Assembly: GCA_036897095.1 (NCBI GenBank)
Contig: JAYMSP010000092.1
Coordinates: 22,407 to 86,406, forward strand
DNA: 64,000 bases
Source of the DNA: Plantago elongata
Lineage: Eukaryota; Streptophyta; Magnoliopsida; Lamiales; Plantaginaceae
Reading direction: 5' to 3'
Both the position numbers and the translations under genes were made by a program. This document shows, piece by piece, positions 24,501-35,489 of the stretch. Positions within the stretch are counted from its first letter, which is position 1, and every line of letters begins with the position of its first letter. The notes under the pieces were generated by a model. That model saw only the letters and a list, made by a program, of their open reading frames with translations, had not been told where the DNA came from and made no database searches.

Positions 24501-25638
24501 TGTAATAACGTTATCAATAATAAAAAAAACTAAAAGTAAATCTCCTGAGATACAGACTCTAAATAATTTATATAGGTATGGACCTATATTCTTTAAAAAA
24601 TTATCGATATTATTTAATCAAAATATCCAAAGTTCCTTTCATATTACAACAAAATTTATTTCATTAATAACATAAAGGTTTTTTATTACTAATATTGATA
24701 GTTTTATTGGTAACATGGGTCGTCTCGAAATAAATATCATCTTTTGAGACTCTGTGAAAAATCAATTACTTTTTTATTATATTCCTCCAAATCCAGTCGT
24801 ATTTCAATAATAAAATATAGTATGAGTTACACGGCACAATATCTAAACAACTAACATCTTCAACCGTAATTACCCTACCCACTATTTTCTACTCACAAAT
24901 ATATAAACGCGGTCAAAATTTACTATCCAACAATAAAATATCCGTGAAATCATCAACTCCGTACTACATCATTTCACACAAAATCTCATAACGCGATTCA
25001 AAACACGTATGTTAATAATTACTACATACCCATAACAACAAAGTGATTCTCTTCGGTTTAAAAGGCAACAATCTTCCAACTCCATTTACTTTCGTATTCT
25101 ACTTTCTATCCCTCCGTATCTAAAAAATAAGTCATTATCCGTAATAACACTTTCAAATTAACCATAACTTTCCAATTCCCATTCACAAAATCTTTGAATG
25201 AAAAACCTTTCCAAGACTGAATGATAAGATTGATGAACTCATCCCCATCTATATAAACCAAACTCACCTCTCATGACATGGACCAAACCACACCACAGAA
25301 TACACCCCACACACATATGACATATTGACATATTGACATACCATACACAGAATACAGAGAGTTGCTGATTGTGTATACTGTATACGTACAGAAAACGCGT
25401 AGTATAGAAGTAAGTAGTACAGTATGAATTCTCATCTGTTGTATTTTTGTCATCTCAAGTTCTTTAAATTTTGCCACCGTCTTTAATAATCAATCAACTC
25501 AGGACAAGCTTTTCTTTCTTTATCTTTCTGTGTTTTTATTTATGATTATGTGTTTCATCTCTCTTCCTACAAAAACTTCCTCAAAACCTGCTCCTGTTCA
25601 CACATGTTCCCACACGTTTTCTGTATCTATCTCCATCA
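21600..25638. other. Gene-poor, AT-rich interval
   Basis: CYP57 3' UTR sequence probably occupies the first few hundred bases. The rest has no coding exon I can support. It contains a short insertion with a 7-bp flanking repeat (22761-22922), simple AT-rich tracts around 23220-24700, a truncated MITE-like terminus (TCCCTCCGTATCT) near 25110, and upstream DNA of the Harbinger-derived gene. Confidence 0.5.
22761..22922. mobile_element. Short insertion with 7-bp target duplication
   Basis: The 162-bp segment is bracketed by TTCACAT at 22754-22760 and 22923-22929. Read on the minus strand it starts CAGAGGCGGACGTAG and ends in G/C-rich CCTTAGGTCCCCCC. CAGNGGCGGA starts are known for some plant hAT or SINE-like repeats. 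The two ends are not inverted copies of each other, so the class is uncertain. Confidence 0.55.
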
Positions 25639-25646
25639 TATAAATA
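25639..25646 (+). promoter_or_regulatory. TATA box of the Harbinger-derived gene
   Basis: TATAAATA lies about 100 bp before the first in-frame ATG and about 168 bp before the second. It is followed by CT-rich leader sequence. Confidence 0.5.
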
Positions 25647-25747
25647 TCCATTTACTACTCCATCCCTTTTCCATACTTTGACATTTCCATTTACTTTTTT
25701 GCGTTCACATTCATTCACACATTTCATCGAACACTTACCCTGCAAGT

Positions 25748-27316
25748 TTGCAAACCTTTATGAAGCTGAAGTTTTTTGGGGATATAAGCTTTTTACAGGA
25801 AACCCATTTGAAGATGACCGACACCAAGCCCAATCAACAGCTGAGGAAGCGGAGAAGAAGAGAGGAGAACACGAGCACCAGCATCAAGCTTGACGAGTCG
25901 GAAATTGTTGATGAGAAGCAGGTCAAGAAGGTTAAAGGCTTGGACGAGATCATTACTTCCTTAGTCTTGCTAGAGGATCAGGAAAGGGACGATCTTGACG
26001 AGTTTGACAGGGTTAATCAAGAGGAAAGGGCTGAATTTGAGGAGAATCAGGGCAAAACGACGAAAACCATGGTTGAGTATTACCCCAAGCTTCAAGGGTT
26101 TCATAACGATGCAAAATTGGAAGAAGGGACTCGAAAACGGAAGGCGAAAGCGAGTGCTTTTGCTGCTGCGAGCTTAGCAGCTGTTGCAGTTGCTGCAAGT
26201 GGTGGAGAAGACTCTGTTTCGAATGAGAAATCAGCAGTTGCAGCTGGACCACAGAGGAGGCTTTGGGTGAAGAACAGGTCTAAGGACTGGTGGGATCAAT
26301 GTAACAGTCCTGATTTTCCAGATGATGAGTTTAAGAAGGCTTTTAAGATGGGAAAAGAGACATTTGAATTGATATGTAATGAGCTGAGTTCTGTTGTTGC
26401 TAAGGAGAATACTATGCTGCGTGATGCTGTTCCTGTTAGGCAGCGTGTTGCTGTTTGTATATGGAGGTTAGCTACCGGTGAGCCGTTGAGGCTTGTTTCG
26501 AAGAAATTCGGGTTAGGCATTTCGACTTGTCATAAGCTTGTTCTTGAGGTTTGTTCGGCTATAAGGAATGTGTTGATGCCTAAGTACTTGAGGTGGCCTG
26601 ATGAGGAGACTGTTAGGAGGATTAAGGAGGAGTTTGAGTCAAAATCGGGGATACCGAATGTGGTTGGATCGATGTATACCACTCATATACCGATCATTGC
26701 TCCGAAGATAAGCGTGGCTGCCTATTTTAACAGGAGGCATACTGAGAGGAATCAGAAGACGTCGTATTCGATAACGGTGCAGGGAGTTGTTGATCATAGA
26801 GGAGTGTTCACTGATGTGTGCATTGGTTATCCTGGTTCAATGCCTGATGAGCAGGTTCTTGAGAAATCGACTCTTTGCCAGAGGGCGAATGCTGGCTTTT
26901 ACAATGGTGTGTGGATTGTTGGAGGTGGTGGTTACCCTCTGATGGATTGGGTGCTGGTGCCTTATAACCAGCAGCAGTTGACATGGACTCAGCATGCCTT
27001 TAACGAGAAGATTGGGGAGATTCAGAGTGTTGCGAAGGAGTCGTTCGCGAGGTTGAAAGGTAGGTGGGGTTGTTTGCAGAAGAGGACTGAGGTTAAACTT
27101 CAGGACTTACCGGTTGTGTTAGGGGCATGTTGTGTTTTGCATAATATATGCGAGATGAGGAATGAGGAGTTTGATCAGGAGGAGAAGTTTGATCTGTTTG
27201 ACGATGAGATGGTGCCGGAGATTGGTTTGAAGTCTGGTAATGCGATGAAGATGAGGGATTCGATTGCGCATAATCTGCTGCATCATAACCATGCTGGAAC
27301 TTCATTCCTGTCGTAA
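25748..27316 (+). CDS. Domesticated PIF/Harbinger transposase-like protein (HARBI1/ALP1-like)
   Basis: An intronless gene of 522 residues from 25748, or 500 from the internal ATG at 25814. The second start (MTDTKPNQQ) may be the real one because the first 22 residues look unlike the family. It has a basic N-terminus (RKRRRR), an acidic stretch, an Ala-rich segment, a helix-turn-helix-like region (VRQRVAVCIWRLATGEPLRL, KKFGLGISTC), and a DDE_Tnp_4 domain from about 300. The three catalytic positions are all replaced (residues from 25748): GSMYTTHI has Tyr310 where GALDGTHI has Asp; VGGGGYPL has Gly393 where GDSGYPL has Asp; SVAKESFARLK has Lys430 where VVERTFGRLK has Glu. There are no TIRs or Myb partner gene nearby. 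It most resembles the Arabidopsis At5g12010/At4g29780 group (from memory), so it is a host gene, not an active transposon. Nuclear chromatin or transcription roles are known for other domesticated members; this one is unassigned. Confidence 0.88.
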   Translation: MQTFMKLKFFGDISFLQETHLKMTDTKPNQQLRKRRRREENTSTSIKLDESEIVDEKQVKKVKGLDEIITSLVLLEDQERDDLDEFDRVNQEERAEFEENQGKTTKTMVEYYPKLQGFHNDAKLEEGTRKRKAKASAFAAASLAAVAVAASGGEDSVSNEKSAVAAGPQRRLWVKNRSKDWWDQCNSPDFPDDEFKKAFKMGKETFELICNELSSVVAKENTMLRDAVPVRQRVAVCIWRLATGEPLRLVSKKFGLGISTCHKLVLEVCSAIRNVLMPKYLRWPDEETVRRIKEEFESKSGIPNVVGSMYTTHIPIIAPKISVAAYFNRRHTERNQKTSYSITVQGVVDHRGVFTDVCIGYPGSMPDEQVLEKSTLCQRANAGFYNGVWIVGGGGYPLMDWVLVPYNQQQLTWTQHAFNEKIGEIQSVAKESFARLKGRWGCLQKRTEVKLQDLPVVLGACCVLHNICEMRNEEFDQEEKFDLFDDEMVPEIGLKSGNAMKMRDSIAHNLLHHNHAGTSFLS

Positions 27317-29707
27317 GATAAGTCTTGTTGGATGGTTTGGGTTTGGCAGTTACTAAGTGTGAGTTCTTGATGAATGACTTGATACTTTTATTTGTAGCTT
27401 GTGTACAATGGGTATCAGAGTTTGTATATAGGGGTATATGTTTCTGTATTGGGTGCATTACCCTTGTAGCAAATGAGGATTCTGTTGTAGGCTTGAATCA
27501 TACATAGAAAACACATACTTTTAGTTTAATTTAACATGTTGTCAACAAGTTAAGTTCATCAGCTTCAAGAAGATTGTTTTATTTCATTGTTTTAGTATTA
27601 TATACATGTATTACTTCTCAAGGAATTGTATCTGATTTATCATAAGCAATGAGAATTTATGTTTTCTTTCACATTTTCTTTTGTGTTGCTTCTATGTTCC
27701 AACTTGGTAGCCAATTGCTGTTAAAATGTGAAGTGATGGTTTGGGAGTTGGACCTCCCCACACTGTGATCCCTAACTGGCCTATCAAATCTGGATCTTCC
27801 CAAATGAGATGTCCATCGGACAACCCGTGGCCAAACTAATCTTGCAAACTTGATGAGGACCGGTTACGCACATAGTTGCTTCTCGGACATGAAGGCCGTC
27901 GTCCCAAACTTGGCTAGAGAATCGGAACATTAGTTTGCCTGGCATTGCGTAAGAGACACAAAGACGGTCTTCCAGGTCGATGCAAACAGAGTATTTTCAG
28001 CTGCCTGTCAAAGAATTTGATAGCTGTCCTGTTTTAGGACTTTTTGGACAGTAGAATTTATAGTTTAGGTCCCCATTGGATGAATTCTTTCCCCTAACAG
28101 TTGCTTTTGTTTTCAAAGTCGTGTAATTGGATTATGCATTGGTCCTACAAGCTAAACATCCTTTGATTATTGAAAAAAGAATTATAATAAAAGTTGGTTG
28201 CCAATTTGTTGTGTGAACGTTTTTGACAATAAAGTCAAGGCATCATTACAAGTGGTGGCTTATCGCTAATTGCTTTCACACTAATTGTTAAGTAAACGTG
28301 GAAAGGAATGAGACATGCCACAAAACAGACCTCTATATTAGTATTCATATAATTCATAGTAACAAAGTAACCATATAATTTAACATTGCACATCTTATTG
28401 ATTGCGAAAAACTAAAACCGATATAGTATAATGGAAGGAATAAGACTATGTTCTATTCAACTGTATTTTTTTATTAAATTAAATTGAACTCAACTAAATA
28501 AGCTTGCAGATTAGGAGAACATATTAAACTAAACTTATTAGTGAGTATTAGGTGGTCTTTAAATATAATCCCATAAATGTGGTCTTTGCTAGAAGTAGAT
28601 AAGCATGGAGAGATATGGCTTCCTACTTCATAAACTAATTTCTGGGTTTTCTTTGTATTTAAATTATGATGGATTGGTGTAGAAGTTTTGAGAGGCCATC
28701 CACATGGTATCATTATTGTCAACTTTCTTGTTTGTTACCGAAATTTCATGGTAGCTTCCTATAATTAAATTAATCCTTGTTTACTATTAATATCCCATAA
28801 ATTAATCCTATAAGTTGTAACCTTGGGGCCAGTTCTTAATTAATCAGAATCTAGGAGACCTGTACATTTATGTTAGCCCTGGAGTCTTCACATATTGCTC
28901 TCAAGCCGACTCATATTTGCCTCTTGAGAAAATTTAATTTCAATTACATTTTTATGTACAAAATCTACACAGGAATTCAAGAATCAATTCACTTGAAACT
29001 CAACCAACCTAATCTTCTACTACTTGTTAAATAATGAAGACACTTGGGGGGCTTTAACTTCAGACCCTTGGACATCTGGCTTCCCAAGTTCATGAGACTG
29101 CTGCTCAATAATTTCACCAACAAGGTGTAGCACAAGTCAAATGATAAGGCTAGCATGTTTTGCATTTATGACTGTTTGATTTAATACCACAACATGGTAT
29201 AAGATATGGATTGTCAAGTCCAAATCTGAGGTTTAAATAACTGAACCTACAATTTTGAGTGTGAGTCAGATTCTTTTATTTGTCATTATAAATTAGGTAG
29301 GTTGGTTTCGTGCCTCTTCAGAGCTGCTTTGCATTCTAAAGTCAAAGAGAGCTAGTTACAAATACCTTCAAATAATCAAATCTGCACCGACCTCACCCAG
29401 ATGTCTACAAGTACACTATGCCCAATTCATTTTGCTACTATAGAGTGCACTATCAAACAATGCTCAGCACTTTCGTCATGTTACAAACTCTTTGTATGTC
29501 TTTTATATACCACAGAAGTTTAATGGAGCAAAGAATAATAAGATCACATTGAGCATGGTTATAAAACATTTTTGCATAGATACAGTAGCATTGACAGTTA
29601 GAAGATCTTACTGACACATTATAACCACGAGACTTTACAGTCTTAAACGCAACTGGAGAAAATCCATCTCCCACACTTGGGAGCCCGTCCAGGAGAGCAA
29701 CTTAGCA
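27317..29707. other. Intergenic between Harbinger-derived gene and NSR gene
   Basis: The first ~350 bp is likely 3' UTR. About 27735-28000 is noticeably richer in G+C than its surroundings but has no sustained frame. The rest is AT-rich with no feature I can name. Confidence 0.4.
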
Positions 29708-32641
29708 TCACCTGAGACCTCCAACTCTTTGGTCATCACGATCAGATGGTAGCTTGAAAGGGAAGTGGGCAAAATGGATCTTTATTACGGGGGAATCTGT
29801 TTTCCTGTCATCAAACTTGTAGCCTGCAGGTTTAAGCTTTGGTTACAACAGCAAATGGTGCAATTATTACATATGGTAGGAGATAATTCGCATCTATACA
29901 TACAGTCGGACACAGATTCAAGAAAAAAATAACTCACTTTTGGCCTAATTAATGATAGACCTGGTCCAAACGCCCAGTCAATTATTTGCATCCAAAAACC
30001 ATCCCACCATACAGTTTCCAAAGACTGCAGAATGCTGGTCACCTTCCACATATAGTAACTAGACCATTTATATGACTTTGACCCTTGTTTATGGTTCAAC
30101 TAACACTTGGCCATGTTTCAAAACTGCATACATTTCTCTAACTGTGTAGCCACATTAACAGGTGTGTCAACTGCTCTGTTACACAAAATCTGCATCTGAA
30201 ACCCCCTTCCCCCAAACCTAAAAAATAGCCTTATAATGCTGGAGGATATGGGGGTGGGGATGTGACATATTTTCCAAGGAGCTAGATGGCGTGCACCCCT
30301 ATTAGGAGCTCACGTGTAAATATCCATAGACAGTGCTAAAGAACAAGTAAATAAGTACGAACCTTGAAGAGCTTCCATGGCAGTAAGAGCGCATTTTGCA
30401 TCAGTAAACTCAACAAAACAAAGTACCATGGCCTTGTCTCCACGCTGCAATAAAAGAGATTAGGTGAAGCAAGAAGTCCAAGTAAAAGCATGAATACAAT
30501 TCTATGTATTATCAAAATAAGAACTCCTACTTCCTACTGAAGATAACCATGTGGGAGTATGCCGTAGCCATACAGTATCTATCAGAACTCAAGATATTTC
30601 ACTTTATCCATGTCTCTAGTAGTCTCTACACATAATTCTAAGGCAGTTTAGAAAACAATGAAGCAGTAACTTACACGTCTGGGTTCCTTATGAACAACTC
30701 TGAGTTCTCTAAACCCAATAAATGGCCGAAAAAGATCTAATAAAAAGTTAAGGAACAACATTGAGAACAAATCATATTTAATTTCATTTAGTAAACAATA
30801 CGGCTTCAAGTTATCAGATTGTGACTTCTGTACAACTCAAAAGAAACATAAAAGCAATAAAAATATTAAGGATACGTCCTATTTCTCTTCTTGTACAATC
30901 CGTAGGAAGCCCATCAACGAACAGAACATTTGAGTCTGCAAGCGGAGCTGCTGGGCCATCAGACCTTCTAATGGAACTAGGCCTATCATAAGGCACATCA
31001 GGTTGAATCCCCGCAACATCCCGTCTGTGCCCCAGCAAACCTGGATCCTCAAATGAAGATAAATAACCTCCGGAACTTAATCCACTGAAACCAGGTTCAG
31101 AGCGAATGCCAGCAACGTCGTCTATGGCATAAGCCTCAGGGCGTAATGGTAAAATCTAAATCAATTTAAGAACACCTTTTCAGAAGCATAATTCAATAAC
31201 TATGCAGATGTCTGAAACATTTGCAGATACTTACATCTTTTTGTAGAAAATTCGAAGTGCCCCGCACTTCACTGGAGCTATATGGATTAAAAGAGGTCAG
31301 CGTTGAGTTATCGGATGATAGGTAACCAGGGAAGCTCGATTTTGGGATGTCACTTCCTGCTGAGGTACATTTTTTTGTGAGTACAAGTTTTTACAGTTGT
31401 GCACTTCCAAGATTGGTACTCTAATTGCACCAATGCAGTCCGTAATCGTTGCATTATTCTACCAGAACAATGTTTTAAAAACAAAGCAAAAATGTAACTT
31501 TGGCATTAGCTCAAGATTTCAAGCATTTGGTGATTATTGGTTTACAATCAATGCAGCTCAAAAGAACCTCTCAAGGTTATCTTTTCCACAGTGTCATCCG
31601 TTCTCAGGGTTTAGCGTTTATAACCTCTTCTTGTAGATAAAGTTCAGTAAGTAGTATTTGGCTTTAGCTATCGAAAAGTAAGCAAAGGACAAACAAGAAT
31701 ACCTTCAGGATGTTCAGCAAACACCATGAAATCAAACCAATGTAGTTTGGTTGTCTCTGTACTTTAAACTCTGAGGACTTGTAAGCACCGTCACAGATCT
31801 AAACACATTGATATAAGGTCCTAATTTGTATAAGCAAATTCCCAGTATCTTGCTTCACAGGTCACAACTAACTCTGTTTGCAGCCTCCTTATTATGTATA
31901 ATTATATACTTGTTTCCATGTATCTTCCACTCAATCATAACCTCAAATTAATGGCTCCTCTGAGAAACTGTTATGTTCCTATCCATGCCACACTAGCATC
32001 TAATCTGAGATGGTAGCCCAAAATAAGCCATAAAATCACCTCAACCGGTGCCTACATGAAGCTACAAATCCCTTAAAAATAACTATGCTGGATGACTACA
32101 CTTACATCCCTCCTGAGATATATGAGCGATTGGCAATTTTCCATTGCTTAAGCCTTGTAAAAAAGTGGTACTTCCATCATGATAAACATATAACAGACCC
32201 CTTGTACATTTAAACGCATAGCGTGTAATTCGAACTCTAAAATCTCCTCACCAATTAAACACTATAACATCTCCCAGTGATCTTAGAGAGGGGTGATGAA
32301 TACCTAAAAGTCTAGATTTCTACGTGAAACAAAAACTATGCATTCTCTATCTCGAGCTATTACATTAACGACCAGTAAGTAAATACAAATACAAAACTAA
32401 GGAATCAGGTAATTCAAAATTCTTAACTCTGTGAAAATTATCAATCCCGTAATTGAGTAACTAATACAGCAATAGAAACGTAATAAGAGCAGCGAAATTG
32501 GAGAGTTAGAGCAGTAGTAGTGAAAGGAATTGAAAGAAGAGCAATTTGTATAGAGAAGCAGAAAAGAAGCAATTTACCTCTTTCCGATGAAGGCGGTGGC
32601 ACGGCGGAGTATCGCCGGTATTTGTTGTAAGGATCGGCCAT
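29708..32641 (-). CDS. Nuclear speckle RNA-binding protein (NSRA/NSRB-like, single RRM)
   Basis: Six exons (32641-32578, 31356-31235, 31155-30876, 30736-30675, 30444-30363, 29823-29708) sum to 726 nt, 241 residues. The N-terminal ~135 residues are low-complexity, rich in Ser/Gly/Pro/Asp. One RRM follows at about 138-220, with RNP2 VLFVDGLP and RNP1-like MVLCFVEF, and a short C-tail ending DRDDQRVGGLR. The pattern HLFRPFIGFRELRVVHKEPR is characteristic of the plant NSR / RBPMS-like group. Arabidopsis NSRs modulate alternative splicing and bind the lncRNA ASCO in auxin-related root development. That role is family knowledge, not visible here. The start ATG is the only one giving the conserved MADPYNKY leader. 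The gene is divergent from the PP2C. Confidence 0.92.
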
Positions 32642-34650
32642 CGCTCACTATATAGTAATGGTTCCTTTCGGTAAACAAAATCGGAGAAAAAACGAAAGCT
32701 AGAAAGAAAAGAAAACACTTCCTGGCAATTTTCTACTTCAAACGTTAATGGGCCGGACATATACGGGTTAAAAGGCCGGACTCACTATTTTGCTTGTCAT
32801 CTTCCATCATTATAACGTACTCCATCCGTCTCAATCTCAACTTTCCGTATATTTGAAAATGAATTCTAAAAGTAAAATATATGAGAAGTTGATATTGTGA
32901 CGGTCAAGGAAGGTTAGGATTTGGTCGATGGACTGTTGTTGTCCAAATGATCCATTTGTCACTAAAAGAATGTTTGTAACGTCAATATTCGATCCATTTG
33001 AATCATTTCTCGGTGCAATACTTCGTTTAATTAAATGTAAACATTAATGTTTCCTCTTTCGAGTTTATCCTTTACAGTTTCTATCGCAATTTGTAGTTTA
33101 GCATTTTAATAGTCAGTTGGGACGCTTGGAAATATAAAATTGAATACACGAATATTTTCGAATTTCTCCATTTTGATGATTGTTCCCCTTCAATTCTAAA
33201 CATCTTCCATTGATTTTTGCATTCCTCCGCATGGAGATGTAAATACTGGAATTAATTTCATCATAAAGCTAAATATAAACCATTAAACATGATTCCTCTT
33301 CATATTAACACATGCATGGTAGAAGGACACATAAATGATACATTCCCAGACTTTACACATCACACTCCACATTAATAATTAGAAAATCTATTACTATATT
33401 AATACTAATTAAATACTCAAAAATAGTTATTAATCTCAAAATAAATAGTTGATATTTTATCCACAAAATACTCATCCCACCATTCACTCACTAAACCGTA
33501 TATAATAATAATGCTTAATTCTCCTAAACTTATAAAATTAATTCCTATTATATTACACTCTAAAGTTTAACTTGATGTTTTTAACTTTTTATCAATATGA
33601 ATTATATATTATCATGGAATTTAAATAAACTTGATAATTTACCTTATTTATTTATGTTGTAACATAGTAATTTACGAGCACGCATACACCGCATATCAAA
33701 AATACCTGGTATTATACTAACCTAGAGTTGAATTTATATGATGACATCTAAATATCTAATGAAACCCTACAATTTAATACTTAAAAAGTCTAATTAACTA
33801 CTCTCCAACCTAGAATTTGTATTCTAATCACCATCTATCATTATCTTCCAAACTTATCTTATTATATTATAACCCATCACTCTTACAACCACATATTGTG
33901 TAGTGTGTGGTAACAAAAGTTGTAGTACTGATAAATATTCCTTGATCCTATTAACTTTGACATTGATTTCAAGTTAGGAGTAATGATGATTGCATATATA
34001 TTCGAGTGAAATAAATTCCAATAGAGTTAACAATTTAAATATGTGCAGAATATGTATTTTTACTTAGTAAAAAATATATCTTCTTTAATAAAATAATTTT
34101 TAGTTTTTGATTTTTTTCGAAACTATTTTTATTAATTTAGTCAACTTGCAATGGAACGACTAATATTTGAATCTGAATAAAGTAAGACTTCAAAGTTAAT
34201 TTTATTGAAATGGTATTTTATTTATAAATAAATATGATATCGGATTTAAGTATTTATTTAGATACGGGGTAAAAAATGCAATGATGGAGCATATGTTAAT
34301 ATCCGATTCGATAGAGAACCAAATCGTAGGCGTGAATTCTTGCTCAATATACTTATCCAAATTTGACATCTGTCAACTTCTTGTCTCCTCTAAGCTTCAA
34401 CACCATTTTTCTAATGGTCTCTGTCTCTCTTCTTTAACTGATTAATTTATTTAAATTTCCATTTACCAGCTAAATTGCAAGCTTCAATCTCCATTTCTCC
34501 TTTATTTACATCCCAATTTTGTTCTTCTCTCTAGCTAGTATTTCACAAAACAAAGGAATCTTCTTTTCAACATTTATTATCACCCACCATCACTTTTCTT
34601 GAGCTCTTGATTTCTCTTCTTTCCTCTGTTTCAACCAGATGTTCAAGAAA
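32642..34650. other. Divergent intergenic region between NSR and PP2C genes
   Basis: It holds the NSR promoter at the left and the PP2C promoter at the right. The middle (about 33200-34250) is extremely AT-rich with no coding signal. A small foldback element lies at about 32820-32914. Confidence 0.5.
32820..32914. mobile_element. Small Stowaway-type foldback remnant
   Basis: It begins CTCCATCCGTCTCAATCTC after a TA. Its far end, on the other strand, contains CCGTCACAATATCAACTTC, so the two sides can pair imperfectly. This CTCCNTCCGTC start is shared with the MITEs at 8459 and 40679, but the interior differs and the right edge is approximate. Confidence 0.5.
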
Positions 34651-34772
34651 GTGAAAGGAGCAGCAAGATTGGCACTTTCTTGATATACAAACAAACAAAA
34701 ACAGTAAGTTAATTACCCTTGTTTCCTCTCTGTGGTTGGTTCTCCTACTTGCTTGCTTGCTCGCTCGCTCTT

Positions 34773-34796
34773 ATCATCATCATCATCATCATCATC
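34773..34796 (+). repeat. (ATC)8 microsatellite in the PP2C leader
   Basis: Eight uninterrupted ATC units follow a GCTT/GCTC tract. They lie in the presumed 5' UTR or its intron, just after a GTAAGT donor near 34702. Confidence 0.8.
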
Positions 34797-35489
34797 TCTT
34801 TCATTTGTTTATTAGCAAACATTGCTGATCAATTCTTTTTCTTGAATGAATGAATGATGCAACTACTACTACTTTATGGCTGTAAAGATTGAGTTTTTTT
34901 TCTTTTTCTACTTACTTAAATGAAGAAAGACTCATCAAGATTTGATTGATTGATTGAGAGTTGACATGAGTTGCCTCAGATCCAGGGAACTTGAACATTT
35001 ACGTGGAGAAATATTTGTCCGATTTCAGGGTTTTCATGTGATTCTCCAATCTTTTTATGCCTTTACTATCTTATGTAGCAGCATCAACACTTTAGCTGTT
35101 TCCATCCTCTTCTTGGTTTCTTGATTGGTTCTACTTGATGGATCTGTTTTGATGTTGGGCTTTTCTCTTTCTTTCTTTCTCATCATTCTCGTGCTGCTGC
35201 ACAATACTTTGATGGATGATCCAGACCGACAGAAAAGGGGATTAGTTTTACTTTTTTCACGGATGGTAGTTGGTGACCGGCCTTTGCGAATCAGATCTGA
35301 CCTCTTTAATTGCAAACGGATGCAAAGTTTCAACTTTGAGTTCTTCAACTGAAAGATTTTCATGTTTTGCTTTCTGTCTGTGTAAGAAAATGATTTCTCA
35401 ATGTTTGCATCTAGATTTTTTCTTGGTATTTGGTTAGAGATGACGAATTAGCGCAACAATGACAGGCAATTTTTACTATATAGATAGTG

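Noticed and set aside
25748-27316. Active Harbinger transposon
   Set aside because: No TIRs or TTA/TAA duplication could be placed around it, no Myb-like partner frame is nearby, and the catalytic triad is lost.
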